DNA of 64,000 nt from Isoperla grammatica (Eukaryota; Arthropoda; Insecta; Plecoptera; Perlodidae), in the NCBI GenBank assembly GCA_945910005.1, contig OX246738.1, positions 25,844,303-25,908,302 on the forward strand, written 5' to 3'. The position numbers were made by a program, and so were the translations under genes. Shown here in pieces: positions 10,251 through 21,358 of the stretch; position 1 is the stretch's first letter, and every line of letters starts with the position of its first letter. The notes beneath the pieces are model-generated. The model worked only from the letters and a program-made list of their open reading frames with translations. It was not told where the DNA came from and searched no databases.

Positions 10251-11499
10251 TGAGAGTTCGAGCATTCGAAGAAGTTCACAGGAACTATCAAAATCCAGCA
10301 AGCTGTGAGCAACATTGGCAGTCTTTTGTTTTTATTGAAAGCCTGTCAAAATGTATAAAAATTCACACTTTACTGAGTAGATCCATAGAGTAACTACTCG
10401 CAGCAAGTATGTCTTCTAATATTCCACTGTGTTCTAGAGGTACTGTAAAGGTATAGTCCATCCTACTTAAGTTTTATGAAATAAAGTCTTTTAAACACCG
10501 GCGTTTCCGCCATTTCTTGGTATCGAAAGCTATAAATGGCTGGGTTCCCGTGATCTATTTTCAATTATCACTTCTATTCAAACACGACTTCAAACTTATA
10601 TTTGTATTTAATTTTTAAAAATATTCGTCGTGTAATATTATTAATAGCAACTTACACAAATGAGAAAATTACCATTTATCAACATCGTACAAGTTGGCCA
10701 ACTCACGAACTGAGAACAATCCGACGCAATCTTCCATCAAGCACACGGAGGAATGACAAGTTAAGTTGCCATTCTGGACATGGCCTGTGATGAAAGCATG
10801 AGAATAGCAAGAATAGTTTCGTTCCGAGTCGTATCAGTTAGCTAGAGAATGGTCTAGCTAGGGATTATCTTTTAAAGATGTAGCCTAATTGCAATATTTA
10901 ACTATACCCACGTATCTAGAAAAGCGAAATGTGTGTGTTTGTTTTAACTATTTATTTTAGAAAAATATGTTTTTACTCCACGCGACTTTAAACAATTTAC
11001 CGTTGTCGGTATTTGATGTTTGTAACATGCGCTGGGAAGGACCGGCGCGGGAACCCAGCCAGCTGTTATACAAGGTCTCCTGGATTTACTCCTAGCGGAC
11101 CTTGGCTGTTATATAGGTATGCCCATGATATAAGGATATTTGTTGTGTATAGGCCTACGCTGCGGGCCAACGTCGCACAAGCATGCAGCTTGGTTGTCAA
11201 AAATAACCACGCAAATATTGAAACAAGGAAAGTTTTGTTCCTCGTTGCGTTTTGTCAACTAAAGGCTATAATAACAGATGTTTAAAAATTAAAAAACAAC
11301 CACTGTGAATCGGTATTTAAAAACCAGTAAGTTGCTCTCCTTCAACCCTTTTGTATAAAACCTAGCAGTGTATCTCATTTCCTTCATTATCAGATAATGA
11401 ATTAAATTATTTTTCTTATTTCCTTTGAATAGGGTCTTTTACCTAATTTAATTTAAACTGTAACATCTTATTTCACATCAGTTTATAAGTTTAACATAC

Positions 11500-11509
11500 T
11501 CTTCTTCTT

Positions 11510-11540
<31 letters not shown>

Positions 11541-11697
11541 TTCTTCTTCTTCTTCTTCTTCTTCTTCTTCTTCTTCTTCTTCTTCTTCTTCTTCTTCTTC
11601 TTCTTCTTCTTCTTCTTCTTCTTCTTCTTCTTCTTCTTCTTCTTCTTCTTCTTCTTCTTCTTCTTCTTCTTCTTCTTCTTCTTCTTCTTCTTCTTCT
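11500..11697. repeat. (CTT)n trinucleotide microsatellite
   Basis: About 66 copies of CTT/TTC with one interruption (TTATTC near 11539) form a long pyrimidine strand, a sequence class that can form triplexes. It abuts a (TTCGTC)n array. The minus-strand glutamate frame is an artefact. Confidence 0.97.
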
Positions 11698-11877
11698 TCG
11701 TCTTCGTCTTCGTCTTCGTCTTCGTCTTCGTCTTCGTCTTCGTCTTCGTCTTCGTCTTCGTCTTCGTCTTCGTCTTCGTCTTCGTCTTCGTCTTCGTCTT
11801 CGTCTTCGTCTTCGTCTTCGTCTTCGTCTTCGTCTTCGTCTTCGTCTTCGTCTTCGTCTTCGTCTTCGTCTTCGTCT
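11698..11877. repeat. (TTCGTC)n hexanucleotide microsatellite
   Basis: Thirty perfect TTCGTC hexamers directly continue the CTT array. The hexamer looks like a point-mutated doublet of the trinucleotide that then expanded. The Asp-Glu repeat frame on the minus strand is not a gene. Confidence 0.97.
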
Positions 11878-12620
11878 TCAGTCACCTCCGTGCAATTAGT
11901 TCCACCCCTTGCCTGTTCTCAAAAGGAAATACGGTAACATTTGACTGTGGTTTGAACTATATTCTACCCGCCCATCTCCTCCGCCCACCCCCCTCATTGC
12001 TAACCGCGTATCCGCCGTTGTTTGCTGTTTTTGTATCCCTGCTCTGCTTCCAGAGTGTTATTCCAAATAAATTACACAGTATGTTGGCGTTTCGTAAAAT
12101 CATACCATTGGTTTGTTGATAAAGTTCAAATAACTTTTCAAATCAACTTGTTAATTAACGTTGTCTTTGTTTCCTGCAATGTAAATTCAGGGAATGCTTT
12201 CGGGTGTTGCTCGTAATTCCTATTCTAATTCATGGAAAATAGAAATCTGTCTGAGCTTGGTAGTGCAATGCAATGCAATGCAATGATAGTGATAGTAGGA
12301 AGGTTCTATAATATATTGCAAATCTAGCCAAAATGTAATATTTAATTAATTATTATGCCTGCCTGCCGTCCTGCCACATGTATCAATTTTCAAACACGTT
12401 TTTTATGATTCCGTGAAAATTAAATTGATTTACATAATATAACCTTAATTTAAAGAAGAATTGTTGAAATTATTAAATGAGAGACAAGGTATTTAAAAAT
12501 CGATTAAAACTTTCATACGCGTGTTCCCTATTGTGGTACACAAAATAGTATATCACGTATTTATTTATTTTAAAGAAGAATCTACCTACGTTTCAAGCCT
12601 GTCATATATTTTTTGGGGGT

Positions 12621-13060
12621 GGCTCGTTGGTCCAGTGGTTAGCATCCCTGCCTCCAATGCAGAAGGTCCCGGGATCAAATCCCGCTTCAGGCAGAAGTTT
12701 TTTAACTTCTGATATAGATTCAATTCCATCACTTCTTGTCTTACAGGAATAAGTAAACGGTGACTTTGGAGCCGTCCTAGCAACGAAGCACTAAATAAAT
12801 TCAAAGTTGTTCTGAATGGGCCTTGTTGATTCTGGCATTTGTCCGCAGGTGTTCGCACTGTCCAATCACTGATTCATGTTGTTTCATATTTAACATATCG
12901 ATCTTTGATTGGTGATCGCTCACTCGTCGACGGTGTTCGGAGCTTACAGGGATGGTTTGGTCACTTTAAATTAGAGTCCCCCACTGAAAATCAGTCTTGT
13001 TATTGAGTTGGTAGACTAAATGCGAATTTATTTCTTTCTCTTTTATTTCTTTTTTGAGAC
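12621..13060 (+). mobile_element. tRNA-derived SINE, family 1, near full length
   Basis: The head 12621-12693 carries a perfect A box (TGGTCCAGTGG at 12628) and a near-consensus B box (GGGATCAAATCC, about 12670). The anticodon loop CTCCAAT would give CCA (Trp-like). The acceptor stem does not pair as in a working tRNA. The body continues through ACGGTGACTTTGGAGCCG to a tail with CCCACTGAAAATCAGTC and a T-rich end. A head-less copy lies at 27479-27840. Its last segment is shared with the SINE at 50738 and with 53200-53230. Confidence 0.8.
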
Positions 13061-13789
13061 ATATACTCACAAAAAACATCACCCCCACCCTTTTTTACAC
13101 CTCAACTATATTCTTTGAAAATATTGATTAGGCCTACGGTGTGTTTATACACTTTTAAAGAAATATCTAACTGTATTCCAATGTTTACGTCTGTAACATC
13201 TTCGGAATTTAGATTCCATTTTATTTTCTTCCAGCAACTATTCCAAATACCGCAGTACCGGAAGAGGAACATGAATTATCTCTGGGCAGGTTCCCTACGA
13301 AAAAAATATATTTTTATTATTGTCTACTTTTCATCAACACGAATAGCGAGCCCTCATCTTTTCTCTGTTACCATCTTGGACAACAGACCAGCGTTTATCT
13401 ATTTAATAAACTTTCTGATTACACCATTGACTCATACTTTCGGATAATACCATGTTCGATTAACTTCTAGTTCAAGTGGAAAATTCCCTCTTATCGACGG
13501 CAGAAACGAAGCCAATCTCATATTATTGGCATCTTCGTTTGACAGCCGCATCAAACGACTGCGAGTCGAGAGGGGGGAGGGGGAGGGGGAGGGGATGAGG
13601 CAAGGGTCGCAGCATCTGACAATCCCGTATTGATTCCTACCATCGTAGTTCCAATTGTGACGTTTGCTTGCCCCGCTCCGTGACGATCTATTATCCAACC
13701 AACGTCACTTCACTGACGATATTTATTGTGCGTGGACGATTGACCTGTTCGTTGATAACGATAGTCTCATCGCTAGATAGATGACGTAT

Positions 13790-13945
13790 AGACCTTTTTC
13801 AGAATTGATCTAGGACCCTTAGATAGAGCTAATCACGGCCCTCTAGATCTTCATTGACAACAATGCACAACAGTGAATTATGTTCCTTAACATAACTATC
13901 AAGGACCCTTTGATAGAACAAATCACTGCTTTCTAGATCAATTTA
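13790..13945. repeat. Dispersed MITE-like repeat, copy 1
   Basis: This copy shares blocks such as CTAGATCTTC, TGACAACAATGCACAACAGTGA and TATCAAGGACCCT with 20590-20800. In the second copy an inverse GCATTGTTGTCATTGATCT is retained, suggesting a foldback ancestor. It is non-coding. Confidence 0.6.
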
Positions 13946-14059
13946 CGAGTAAATGTGGGTTCTCTGTCTCTCTCACTCGAGGACAAGGGGGCGGGATGCG
14001 GTTAGTACGACAATGGGGGAGAGCCGTGAGGGGATGGTTCGTTGGAGTTTGACCCACTG

Positions 14060-14280
14060 AGAGGGTCGGTTTGGCTCTCTCTGGCTGACTGTTACGCGTG
14101 ACTCTGATAATGAAGGTCACGGGTTCAGTTCCGGTCTTTGTATATACTGATTTCGACCTCTTTCTTGGGCGGAGTAGAATGGTCTATGCAGTGGTGACTC
14201 TGCTTGGCATAAGAACAGACTGGAGATGATGGTCTATCTCTTTCCTCTTAAACATTAATTTATATTTATATTCCTCCTTG
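14060..14280 (+). mobile_element. tRNA-derived SINE-like element
   Basis: GGTTCAGTTCC at about 14122 fits the pol III B box and follows a tRNA-like stretch (TTGGCTCTCTCTGGCTGAC...GACTCTGATAATGAAGGTC). The body (TTTCTTGGGCGGAGTAGAATGG) differs from the SINE families at 12621 and 41151. The 3' limit is uncertain. Confidence 0.5.
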
Positions 14281-14570
14281 TCCTCCAATATCTTTTTTAT
14301 CGGATCGATTAACTCTATAGTGCAGCTTGCCTATAGCACATACATAGCACACGACGTAGCGTTTGAGTACATCGTTAAACACTTTCCCTAGTTATTACGG
14401 TGAACGTAAATTAGGATCGTGGCGTAGATTTTTCCCCTAACTATTTTTCAACTGAAACGAAAATGAAAACTCAACTAGCTTCAACGTAGTTCAACACCAA
14501 ACAATCAATAGGAAGATATTTAAATATAATAAACTGTTGGCTTGTCACTGAAGTGTAGCTCTGATGACAT

Positions 14571-14855
14571 CGTTGAGTGAGCAATATAGGGTAGAGGCCC
14601 GACGCCATCGGCTGTTTGTCTACCGCCTTTTACTGAACTAAATACTTAAGTCGGGTAGTAGAAATCGCCAAGCGACGCGATGATAGAGCCTGATTGGTCG
14701 GCTACTTCACCGAAGATATGCGAAGACTGCCGAAAGCTCTGTCGTTGTGTACGCTTGGCCAACTCTACTACCCAACTAAAGTATGTTGGACGGTAAGACG
14801 CGGTAGACAATCTTCAGATGGCGTTTAGCCTCTACCCTATATTATTCACTCAACG
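14571..14855. mobile_element. Foldback MITE, full copy
   Basis: Terminal arms of about 28 bp (CGTTGAGTGAGCAATATAGG at 14571 and its inverse ending at 14855) match with two differences. A second copy, with its interior in the reverse order and one arm missing, lies at 49293-49503. The shared interior includes CGAAGATATGCGAAG. Confidence 0.8.
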
Positions 14856-15742
14856 CTTCCGTATTGATGACAGTTTTCGGTCTTTAAAAGTCTTCACAAA
14901 GGTGATGCTGCCAGAAGACTGTGACACTTCAGTCAAGTGTGATTCTTTCTAATAGTAGTTTTAATTATATATACTAAATAAATATACAAAATATATACTC
15001 AAATTTTCAGCGAATGTCTGATGAACGTATTTTATCAATAGGAATATTCACTATTCTTCTTTATTTAATTTAAAATGCAATATTTCAAAAAGTCTACGGT
15101 CCCAACAGCAACAAAATATTGCATTTTTATTTTTTAAGAAGGCTGCTCAGAAGATTCTAGCAAATGTTCCCATCCTCTTCAACTAATACAGACTATTTCA
15201 GCAAATATTATAATTGAAAAGATTCCGAGATTATACATTAGTTAGAAGTTTATCTACAAAGTTTGCAATAATTTTGTTTGAGTAATTTTTCTACTTATTT
15301 TTAACGTTTTAATTTAATTTATAAACGTTCAAAGAAAACTCATCACAAGGTTCAGTTAAGTTCGAGTTATTCTCAATAACAAAACAGAGAGCGACGTATG
15401 TCTGTGTACTGCACACCCTTGATGCATTTACAGGATTCATTCATGTAATAGTGTCCCGCGCTTACTGAGGCTACTATAGTATAGCAACGACGTTACTTAT
15501 AACAGGTTGTATAGCCTAGAGTCCAAAATGCTTGAAATAATGTTCACGAAACACGTTTTGGATGCTGTAGAAGTTCGCAGTATGCCAGTATGCAGAGTGA
15601 ACGGTGACTAAGATGTGAACAAAGGGAAGCTAAAGATAGCTATATTATGTGGAACTTAGTTGATGAGAATGACATGCAAGGTAGCTGGAAAATGCTATAT
15701 ATTATAGGCATATCAAAAAACGGAAAAAAGGGGAACAATCCA

Positions 15743-16225
15743 AGGTACACACTAGCTCCACCCCGTACATTCGCTTCAAACAATCCAAGATACACACTAA
15801 CTCCACCACGTATACATTTGCTTCAAACTATCCAAGATACACACGTACTGTACCACGTACATTCGCTTCAAACAATCCAAGATACACACTAACTCTACTA
15901 CTTAAATTCGCTTCAAACAATCCAAGATGCACACCAACTCTATCACGTATACATTCGCTTCAAACAATCCATGATACACACTAACTCTACCACGTACATT
16001 CGCTTCAAACAATCCAAGATACACATTACTCTTCCATGTACATTCGCTTCAAACAATCCAAGATACACACTTACTCTACCATGTACATTCGCTTCAAACA
16101 ATCCATGATACACACTAATTCCACCACGTATATATACATTTGCTTCAAACAATCCAAGATACACACTAAACTAACTGTACCACGTACATTCGCTTCAAAC
16201 AATCCAAGGTACACACAAATCCATC
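15743..16225. repeat. About 45-bp minisatellite, ten to eleven copies
   Basis: GCTTCAAACAATCCAAG recurs at 15773, 15820, 15865, 15910, 15957, 16002, 16046, 16091, 16142 and 16192, so spacing is 44-51 bp. Intervening bases follow TACACACTAACTCTACCACGTACATTC with small indels. Frames through it on both strands are repeat artefacts. Confidence 0.93.
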
Positions 16226-16337
16226 TGAAGGTAAGCTTATGTAAACGACGACCAAAATAATTAGCATTCAGTTGATGGTTCGGTTCTATGTGGCAAGGTC
16301 GTGAGAAGATCGCATCTCTGGTTTATTGATGAGGAAG

Positions 16338-16510
16338 ATTGCTTTGCTCACTATAACACGTATTTCTCAACTTTGATCTTACCGGAGGAGGTTTGTACTT
16401 TATGCATATCAAATACGGGGACGGATGAAGTTCTCTGGGAGATCTGTCTTCTGGAATGTGTAAAGTTCGCTTCGCCCGCATCCAGTACGCCGGGATCTGA
16501 CAAATACACG
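16338..16510 (+). other. Exon-like patch with opioid-precursor-like cysteine spacing (weak)
   Basis: A GC-richer patch stays open on the plus strand, contains EVCTLCISN followed by WEICLLECVKF, and ends near TACAC|GTAGAC. The C-x2-C...C-x3-C spacing recalls the N-terminal region of vertebrate opioid/nociceptin precursors. That is a pattern resemblance only. The candidate acceptor (GATGAG) has a poor pyrimidine tract, no KR-flanked peptide is visible nearby, and the minus strand is equally open (16351-16647). The phase does not fit the CUB gene. It could be chance. Confidence 0.2.
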
Positions 16511-16871
16511 TAGACACACAAAACCGAACAAACTTCGATAAAGAAACCCGCGTTTAGCTCTTGAAGATGTGTGTTATAAGATTCGCAGTGTAATTCAAGG
16601 GACAAATCCAAATATTTCTGGTATTTCTGAAATTGATGTGACGCCATATTGGAAGTTTAATTTAGCTGTCAAATATATGGGTTAGGGGAAATATGGGAGT
16701 TTGAACACGTATATCCCCTGGATAAAATTTACTTAAATAATTATGTGTGCCATTGTAAACAACAAAACGAGTGGCCAAAATAAGTGAGTTTATTTAAGTT
16801 ACTTTTCAGTAATAATAGCAATCCAAAGTTAGAGAACAGTTGAACTTCAACCTAACGCCAGCTGAAACATA

Positions 16872-16935
16872 GTAACAATGAACTACCAATCACATGCTAT
16901 TGTGGCTTGCAGAATGGCCACCATGCGCAAATTAT
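16872..16935 (-). repeat. Dispersed repeat copy B (inverse of 5538-5610)
   Basis: AATGAACTACCAATCACATG and the nearby GGCCACCATGCGCAA are the inverse of sequence at 5538-5610. Non-coding. Confidence 0.6.
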
Positions 16936-17258
16936 GCGGGTCCAAATTCCATCTGAAGTAGTATAGTGTTTTAGTTTTCCATTATTAATTTAATATGCAA
17001 ATTTCTGTGTGTTGAATTGTTTACCAATTAATGTTTGATTTGAACTTAAGTATTAGTTTTTAAATAATTCTCCCCATCACCCAGCTCAGACAGATTGTAA
17101 GTTCTGTTGATTTATTATAAGAGATACCTTTTAAATGTGTAAGAAATATACATAATCAATTTTTTCGGTTTCATTTCCTGCAATGCTACACTTTTCAATT
17201 TTAAACCATCATAAAATAATTACACTACCAATGCAATTAACATTTTGGTTTCATGTAT

Positions 17259-17622
17259 TGGGCCGTTTACATAAATGACTAGTGATTAGCCACAGGCTTC
17301 TTTCATTGGCTATGACGAGTGAGAATACTGCACTCTGATTGGCTGTGACTAAGGTTTGTCTTGACTTGACTAAGAAATTGAACATATTTCAATTCCTTAG
17401 TCAAGTCAAGACAAACGTGTCACAAACAAACTAAGACAAACTAAGGTTTGTCTTGACTTGACTAAGAAATTGAACATATTTCAATTCCTTAGTCAAGTCA
17501 AGAAAAACCTTAGTCACAGCTAATCAGAGCGCAGTATTCTACCTCCCATGCCAATGAAAGAAGTCTGTGGCTTAGACACGGGGGTTAGTCAATAATCACT
17601 AGTCATTTATGTAAACGGCCCA
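17259..17622. mobile_element. Foldback MITE with nested palindromes
   Basis: The outer arms TGGGCCGTTTACATAAATGA (17259) and their inverse (ending 17622) are flanked by TAT on both sides. Inside, a palindrome built on TTTGTCTTGACTTGACTAAG...CTTAGTCAAGTCAAG occurs twice (about 17350-17416 and 17441-17507). The whole 364 bp can fold on itself in several registers. No coding capacity. Confidence 0.8.
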
Positions 17623-19376
17623 TATAAATGTTACTTTAAGTAGCAAACTTACTTCATTGAGAAGCTTACTACGAGCTGTCCCAAACATACTCTATTAATT
17701 GCACAATTGTACTAAATGGGGAAATATTACTTTTAGGTGTATCACAAGTATACATTTAAGATAGAGAGTAAGGTGATAGAAAGTACTAGGTGATATTATT
17801 TCCATCTATTTGATCTCGTCAAAGAAATATCTTACCACAAACCACAAGATTCGAATTTGTCTTCATCAAATGAAACCCTAATGTTATATCTTATTGTTTT
17901 AGTTAAGGGTAGTATAACAACGTACAATCCGGGTGCACAAGGTCATCCGAAGGGATAACTTTTAGATCGGTTTCTACTTTCTACTGGTCTCTCTAGTTTG
18001 CGAATAAAGTAAATCGTGAATGTAGTCCACTTAGGAAGGTAGGCGAGCGGTCTGAATGAATCTTGTGTCCAGCTTGGCCGTATTGATGTACGCGGTAAGG
18101 GAGCATGATGTAAGGGTGTGGCATGGGTGCACTAGTAAGGGATGGATGTTCTAAATTACTCCTCGGAGGGGTGGCTGTGATCTATTGCCACCCTGAGTTG
18201 TTATCCCACCACCCCCTCATCTATAACCTACTCGTACACCTTCCTCTGGAGGTATCCCATTTGTGAGGACCGTCCTAGTCCTGTTTCTGACGACGTTACA
18301 CAGCACAAATGTGTTTGACGTTCTGTACGGGACGGCCAGTAATACGTTTTGTTTAACGGTAAAGGGGACCTAAAACGCTAGATCAAAGTTGTTTTATTCA
18401 TACCCGCAGATTGCTTTTGTGTCAGCAACAAAATGAATTTATAAATTTTCAATTATTCTAATTGTTACTGTTGCCATTTCTGTAATAAATAAATTAATAA
18501 TTTAACTAATTGATTAATTCTACATGATCTAATAAAGATAGAAATTATAATCATAAGAATAACAATTTTTAAAAGTTTTATAACTTTTTGTTTAGCTGAT
18601 ACAAAACCTAATCCTGGGAATGAATCACTTGTTCAATGTATTGTAGCATTCTCAAGATATCAACTTCCAAACAGCTTTATTGTTAAGTCCATATAATTAA
18701 TTAACATTGGTGTACTTAGCCTTACGTGCTATGTTGGCATTCACTTAGTTCCTAAGCGTTTTCAAGTGGAATCAATCTATGTGTAGACTTGTAGCTTTAC
18801 GGCGAGGTCTCTGTCTTTCTTTCGAAATTGTTCAAGATGTCGGGTGTGAACCACGGTGTCGGTTTTTATACGTTTTCTTAAACCTGGTGCCTATTTATTA
18901 AATATGCCCAGAATGAACAAAATAAATTGTTCAATATTCTTACCAATATTGTCCTGGAGTGGAGCTCTACACTACTTCTCAAGGACGGGCATTGTTTCCT
19001 CATTTTCTACGTCAATTTTTCTAAGTGACTTCGAGTAAACAAAAAGTGGGTGCTTTTTAGGCACAGGAATCTTGTATGCGAGACCACACAATATGGTTCC
19101 CTATTCCAAGAGAAGGAACTGTGGGTTGTTATCTATGAGGGTAGCTGCCGATTGAGTGATGTGGTTAGGTTGCTGCACTTTTCAGTGAGATTAAGGGTAA
19201 ACTATTTCTAAAAGTAGTTATGAATTATTGTAAAGGAATAATGTGTAAGAACAATTTTGTATGAAGGAGTATTGATTACTATGGTGTACAACAACAAACA
19301 TATAAAATAACTACCCCTTCCCCCTCCCGGAAAAACCTCTTGGTTTTCATAAACATTGTAGATAGGCAGAGATGGG

Positions 19377-19570
19377 TGAAACACTAAAAAGTCAAAACAG
19401 TGTATTTACAATACAAAATACTTCGGATGTAAGTGTTTTCAAATGCAAGCTACAAATATATTTAAAATTTTCTATTTCAAATACGAAAATACAAATATAT
19501 TTTTTAATAATCCTATACATACTATTATTTTGATTTTGTGATTGTATGTGATTATTTTGTATTGTATGTA
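19377..19570. mobile_element. Possible hAT-like terminus
   Basis: CAGAGATGGG at 19377 resembles the CAGAGRTGGG ends of many hAT transposons. It is followed by repeated AATACAAAATAC/CAAATACGAAAATAC words that look subterminal. No inverse end or 8-bp duplication was confirmed. Confidence 0.35.
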
Positions 19571-20126
19571 TTTACATTTTATCTGATGTTCTAATTTGCA
19601 ACAATATTGTTTTAAAATAAAATGCTAGTGGCAACTTTAAACCTTTTACCCTTTTTTTTAATATTACTCGATTGTTTAGGATATCTCTTTCAAAGTACAT
19701 TTTTATAACATTCTATAATTTTTTAATTGCAAGAAATGTACCACTTTAGAGACTATTGTAGTCTTACCGTTTAATGCGTAAGGTTTTCACTATTGCTCAT
19801 ATTGGAGATCGATTAAACAAGTCAAATGAATTATTTTACATTGAAGATCGCTCATCTGGCATCGCGAAGCATTTCAATAGTAATCTGTCAATGTGTGTAT
19901 ACGAATACAATGCTAGAAAGGCGTCGTATAAAGTATTCCAGGCAGTCGTCGACCATGTTCACGGGCGACGGGTAGATAGTAGATACGCGCCAAGCGATCG
20001 CTTTCAGAACTCAGCCTCAAGCTATGAACACGGTTCGTACAGTATATCATACCATCGAAATGAGTTCTCCATACAACCACACCGCTTTCTTTTATAACCA
20101 TGCAAAATAACTGGAACTCTGTCTCT

Positions 20127-20128
<2 letters not shown>

Positions 20129-20207
<79 letters not shown>
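20129..20207. repeat. Poly-C run followed by (TC)n
   Basis: A run of nine or more C is followed by about 37 TC dinucleotides, forming a pure pyrimidine strand. Confidence 0.97.
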
Positions 20208-20210
<3 letters not shown>

Positions 20211-20589
20211 GTTAGTCCTTTATCTTTTTGTGACTACTGAGACAACTAATGTTCATCCATACATACAGTGCAACCACATTTTTATTCCAGAATTTTAACG
20301 CATATTCACACTGGTAAGAAAAATAACTATGCAATAGGGAATATTCCACATTTCACAAGATTGGTTCGATCATTGGAAATAGATAGGTTTTCATCTGCAA
20401 ACAACATCTTTTATCATTTCAAAATGTCATCGTTTGATTTTCAAAACGTTATAAAGTTTGCAATTTTTCATTTCCTGGGCTTTCATCGTGAGACGAATGG
20501 TTATGTCACAACTGAGTAACCATCACTGTTCATGAATGAATTTACAACTCACCGTCTTGTTCAACATGGTCCAGCAATGCACATTGCAC

Positions 20590-20800
20590 ACTAGACCATT
20601 TTTTATAATTGATTTAGGATTCTTAGATTAGATAGAATTAATCACGGCCATCTAGATCTTCGATGACAACAATACACAACAGTGAAAAATGCACCTTTAC
20701 AATTGAAAACTAGTTTTTTTGAGCATTGTTGTCATTGATCTATCAAGGACCCTAAAATAGAAGTAATCACGGTCTTTTAGTACATAATCCATGACATCTT
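20590..20800. repeat. Dispersed MITE-like repeat, copy 2
   Basis: Related to 13790-13945 through ATCACGGCCATCTAGATCTTC, ACAACAGTGA and TATCAAGGACCCT. This copy keeps inverted halves (GATGACAACAAT versus ATTGTTGTCATTGATC). Non-coding. Confidence 0.6.
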
Positions 20801-20860
20801 GTTTCTTTCCCGCTATAATGCAGCTGCAGCACTCGTCAGAGACATACGGACCCAAGCTGC

Positions 20861-21358
20861 GCCCGAATTCACAAAAAGTCTCAACTTAGGCCTGGCCTTA
20901 CTTTAGGACACTGGATTATGGCACGCTTTTGGCTTATACGGACCTGCACATAGCCACATACCCTTGACTCGACGTTACTACCCCTAATAAAGTGTGTGTG
21001 AAAGTTACTACTACTAATACCCTAGTAAATAACAAACTTTTGAGACCAAAATTTAGGCCCTGTCTCAGTTGGTATTATCTATTTTCAAAGATAGTGGCTA
21101 TGCGCTTATGACTTCGAAGTGTGAACATAAATAGATATCGTTTACTTACCTTGAGATGAACATTTGTTTGTTTTAAAAGTGTGGAGCGGAAACAAAAAAC
21201 TAAACTTTAAAACACCTCCTTGCAATATTTCAAGTTCACTGTGATTTCCACGAAATTAGCTATCAATTGAGCTGTGTGCCTATCATGGATTTATAATAGC
21301 ACATAAGGTACAGTAGACTTAGGACCTGTATTAGTTAAGACTGTTTGTGAATCCGGCC
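20861..21358. mobile_element. Foldback MITE of the GAATTCACAA family
   Basis: The left end GCCCGAATTCACAAAAAGTC is mirrored by GACTGTTTGTGAATCCGGCC at the right end. The same termini recur at 23346-23434 and 54248-54752. Interior unrecognised, non-coding. Confidence 0.65.

Noticed and set aside
11013..11112. GC-richer frame with CYTRSPGF, considered as another CUB-type exon
   Set aside because: No good acceptor, the end phase does not fit the gene, and the stretch contains inverse repeats (CAAGGTCTCC/GGACCTTG) that suggest a small element.
11538..11885. Asp-Glu-rich protein on the minus strand (and 34257-34490 on the plus strand)
   Set aside because: Pure microsatellite translation.
12621..12693. 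tRNA gene (Trp-like, CCA) and another tRNA-like head at 41151-41213
   Set aside because: A and B boxes are present but acceptor stems do not pair, and each continues into a repeated SINE body with other copies nearby.
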